In this document: positions 62,661 through 64,000 of the stretch, one piece after another
Layout: each line of letters begins with the position of its first letter
Numbering within the stretch: position 1 is the first letter of the stretch
DNA from: Corynebacterium mastitidis DSM 44356
GTDB lineage: Bacteria > Actinomycetota > Actinomycetes > Mycobacteriales > Mycobacteriaceae
Length of the DNA stretch: 64,000 nt
Direction of reading: 5' to 3'
Assembly (NCBI RefSeq): GCF_000375365.1
Contig: NZ_AQXB01000003.1
Span: 1 to 64,000 of the forward strand
The notes under the pieces: generated by a model
What the model saw: the letters and a program-made list of their open reading frames with translations, nothing else
What the model was told of the DNA's origin: nothing
Database searches by the model: none
Position numbers and translations under genes: made by a program

Positions 62661-63352
62661 GAGCCTTCCCCCGAGCCCAGACGAAAGCGCAGCACCAGGA
62701 TCAGGAAGTACAGCACCAGGGCCACCATGAGCATCTGCCCGGGCACCAGCACGGCGCTGGCCACGGCGAGCGCCGCCGCCACGGCCGGGAGAAACACATC
62801 CCGATTGTTGCGGAAGGCCTCCCACCCCAGCACGATGAACAGGGCGGTCAGCGCAAACTCCATGCCGGTCACATCCGGGGGAATGACCTGCCCCACGAGG
62901 GCCCCGACGACGCCGGGCAGCACCCAGAGCGCCTGGCACAGCGCCTGGATGGTGAGCACCCTCGCCCCGCCGAGGGAGCCGGGCGGGTGGGAGGAGGCCA
63001 CGGCGTAGGACTCGTCGGTGAGCGCGTAGGTGGAATAGGCCCGGCCGGCGCGGCCCCGGACGGCCTCACGCGGGAAGGTCAGGCCGTAGAAGATGTGGCG
63101 GAAGTTCACCATGAGCCCCGTGACGGCGGCGGAGAGGGGGCCGATGCCCGCCGAGACGAGGCTGATCGCCAGGAACTCCATGGACCCGGCGTAGATCACC
63201 ACGGAGAACACCGGGGTCCACCACCAGGCGTACCCGGACTGCACCATGAGCATGCCGAAGGCCAGGCCCAGGGGGATCAGGCCGAGGCCCACCGTCCACG
63301 TGTCCGCGATCCCGGCCCGAACCTCCCGCCATGTTTCACGTGAAACATGCAC
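62657..63352 (-). CDS. azlC: Branched-chain amino acid exporter subunit AzlC/BrnF
   Basis: A 231-residue protein from the GTG at 63352, whose G is the last base of the algH stop (TAGTG), so the two are coupled. The AzlC family core has LGLIPLGLAFGMLMVQSGYAWWWTPVFSVVIYAGSMEFLAISLV (near 20-65), NFRHIFYGLTFP (near 82) and YALTDESYAVAS (near 108). The first codons contain a perfect parS site and encode VHVSRETW. It exports branched-chain amino acids with AzlD. Confidence 0.9.
   Translation of the reverse strand: MHVSRETWREVRAGIADTWTVGLGLIPLGLAFGMLMVQSGYAWWWTPVFSVVIYAGSMEFLAISLVSAGIGPLSAAVTGLMVNFRHIFYGLTFPREAVRGRAGRAYSTYALTDESYAVASSHPPGSLGGARVLTIQALCQALWVLPGVVGALVGQVIPPDVTGMEFALTALFIVLGWEAFRNNRDVFLPAVAAALAVASAVLVPGQMLMVALVLYFLILVLRFRLGSGEGS
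63332..63347. other. parS site 5, at the azlC start
   Basis: TGTTTCACGTGAAACA, a perfect 16 of 16 match. It covers codons 2-7 of azlC, so ParB and translation start share the same bases. Confidence 0.96.
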
Positions 63353-63960
63353 TAGTTCTCTCCCGCGTCCACCGGGTAGGTGGAAAAGAGCGGCAGGGGC
63401 ATGGGCTGCCTGCGCATCACCTCCGACCACAGATCGGAGCGCCCCGGCGCCACCACGTCCGCGGGCAGGGCGGGGGCCACGTACCAGTCCCCGCGCTCGA
63501 TCTCCTCCAGGAGCTGGCCCGGGCCCCACTCCGCGTAGCCCGCAAAGAGCCGCATGCCCTCCAGGTCGCCGCGCAGCGCCTCCGGCTCCGCGCGCAGATC
63601 CACCATCGCCAGGCGGTTGGCCAGGCGGTTGAGGTAGGGGTGCGCCTCCACCTCCACGCCCTGGGCGGGCACGCCCACGCCCACCACGGACTGCTGCTGC
63701 AGCGGGCCGCCGATGTACAGCGCCTGGGGCTTGGCCACCAGCTCCACCCACTCCGGCATGACGTTGTGCACCGCCACGTCGCTGCGCGAGGCCAGGTTCA
63801 CGCCAAAGGTCAGGGCGTCGTTGTGCTCGATCACCAGCACCACCGAGCGGGCAAAGCCCTCCGATTCCATGCCGGGGGCCGCCACCAGCAGCATCCCCGG
63901 AGCGGGATCGTTGCGCTCCAGGGCGTTGAACAATCGATCCGCGTAGTACTCCTCGGCCAC
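63352..63960 (-). CDS. AlgH/YqgE (UPF0301) family protein
   Basis: A 202-residue protein of the AlgH family: PAPGMLLVAAPGMESEGFARSVVLVIEHNDALTFGVNLA (residues ~19-57), ALYIGGPLQQQSVVGVG (near 79) and LRLFAGYAEWGPGQLLEEIERGDWYV (near 135). The family is widespread and its biochemical role is not settled. It is the first gene of the coupled algH-azlC-azlD unit. The ATG at 63960 is just inside the window; its promoter is largely outside. Confidence 0.9.
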   Translation of the reverse strand: MAEEYYADRLFNALERNDPAPGMLLVAAPGMESEGFARSVVLVIEHNDALTFGVNLASRSDVAVHNVMPEWVELVAKPQALYIGGPLQQQSVVGVGVPAQGVEVEAHPYLNRLANRLAMVDLRAEPEALRGDLEGMRLFAGYAEWGPGQLLEEIERGDWYVAPALPADVVAPGRSDLWSEVMRRQPMPLPLFSTYPVDAGEN

Positions 63961-64000
63961 GGGCCGTCTCCTTCCACCGCTCGTTACTTCTGACGCGCCC

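Overview
The window is chromosomal DNA of a high-GC Gram-positive bacterium, almost certainly a Corynebacterium (species not determined). The support is internal: a trpLEGDCBA operon with a fused trpCF, the order leuS ... ino1 ... marR-uspA ... ponA ... rpsF-ssb-rplI ... dnaB, an HrtBA/ChrSA-type heme module, DtxR-like iron boxes, leaderless-looking promoters and several 16-bp parS sites. The gene content suggests the origin-proximal arm, but dnaA, dnaN and oriC are not in the window.

Layout. 0.3-2.7 kb: a GntR-controlled ABC exporter. 2.9-8.2 kb: NYN-domain protein, PspA-like coiled coil, thioredoxin, then copA behind a perfect CsoR-type palindrome. 8.3-13.8 kb: dnaB, a GH15 glycosidase, a 0.55-kb gap with a DnaA-box cluster, then rpsF-ssb-rplI. 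13.8-18.2 kb: envelope genes (bifunctional PBP, GT-C glycosyltransferase, two small proteins). 18.3-22.8 kb: MarR-UspA pair, an SDR, an MhuD-type heme oxygenase and the tRNA hydroxylase TrhO. 22.8-24.1 kb: an AT-richer islet with a pentapeptide-repeat protein and a secreted protein of unknown function. 24.3-31.0 kb: ino1, a MacAB-like exporter and a DUF1846 protein. 31.0-35.8 kb: a Nei-type glycosylase overlapping an hrtBA-like exporter, with divergent chrSA-like genes. 35.9-38.9 kb: a frameshifted DUF3800-like gene and a kinase / small secreted peptide / response regulator set.

38.9-41.5 kb: a gap with two DtxR-like boxes and a strong terminator, then nnr and a VanZ-like gene. 41.5-43.9 kb: a parS site and a 1.7-kb AlbA_2/ATPase cassette bracketed by 137-bp direct repeats that copy the 3' end of the preceding gene plus a long perfect hairpin. 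43.9-53.4 kb: leuS, two transporters, a YsnF-like stress protein, dihydroxyacetone kinase and an SdpI-like protein. 53.5-60.5 kb: the trp operon with a Trp-Trp-Trp leader peptide and three parS sites inside its coding sequences. 60.6-64.0 kb: a Rieske lipoprotein, an SBF-like transporter, an azlCD pair and algH, with a perfect parS at the azlC start.

The most notable features are the repeat-bracketed AlbA_2 cassette, the parS cluster built into the trp genes, the DnaA-box cluster away from oriC, a possible iron-regulated short transcript, the peptide coupled to a two-component system, and a DUF3800-like gene split by a +1 shift at a CTT-TAA site. All statements come from reading the sequence; no database search was run.
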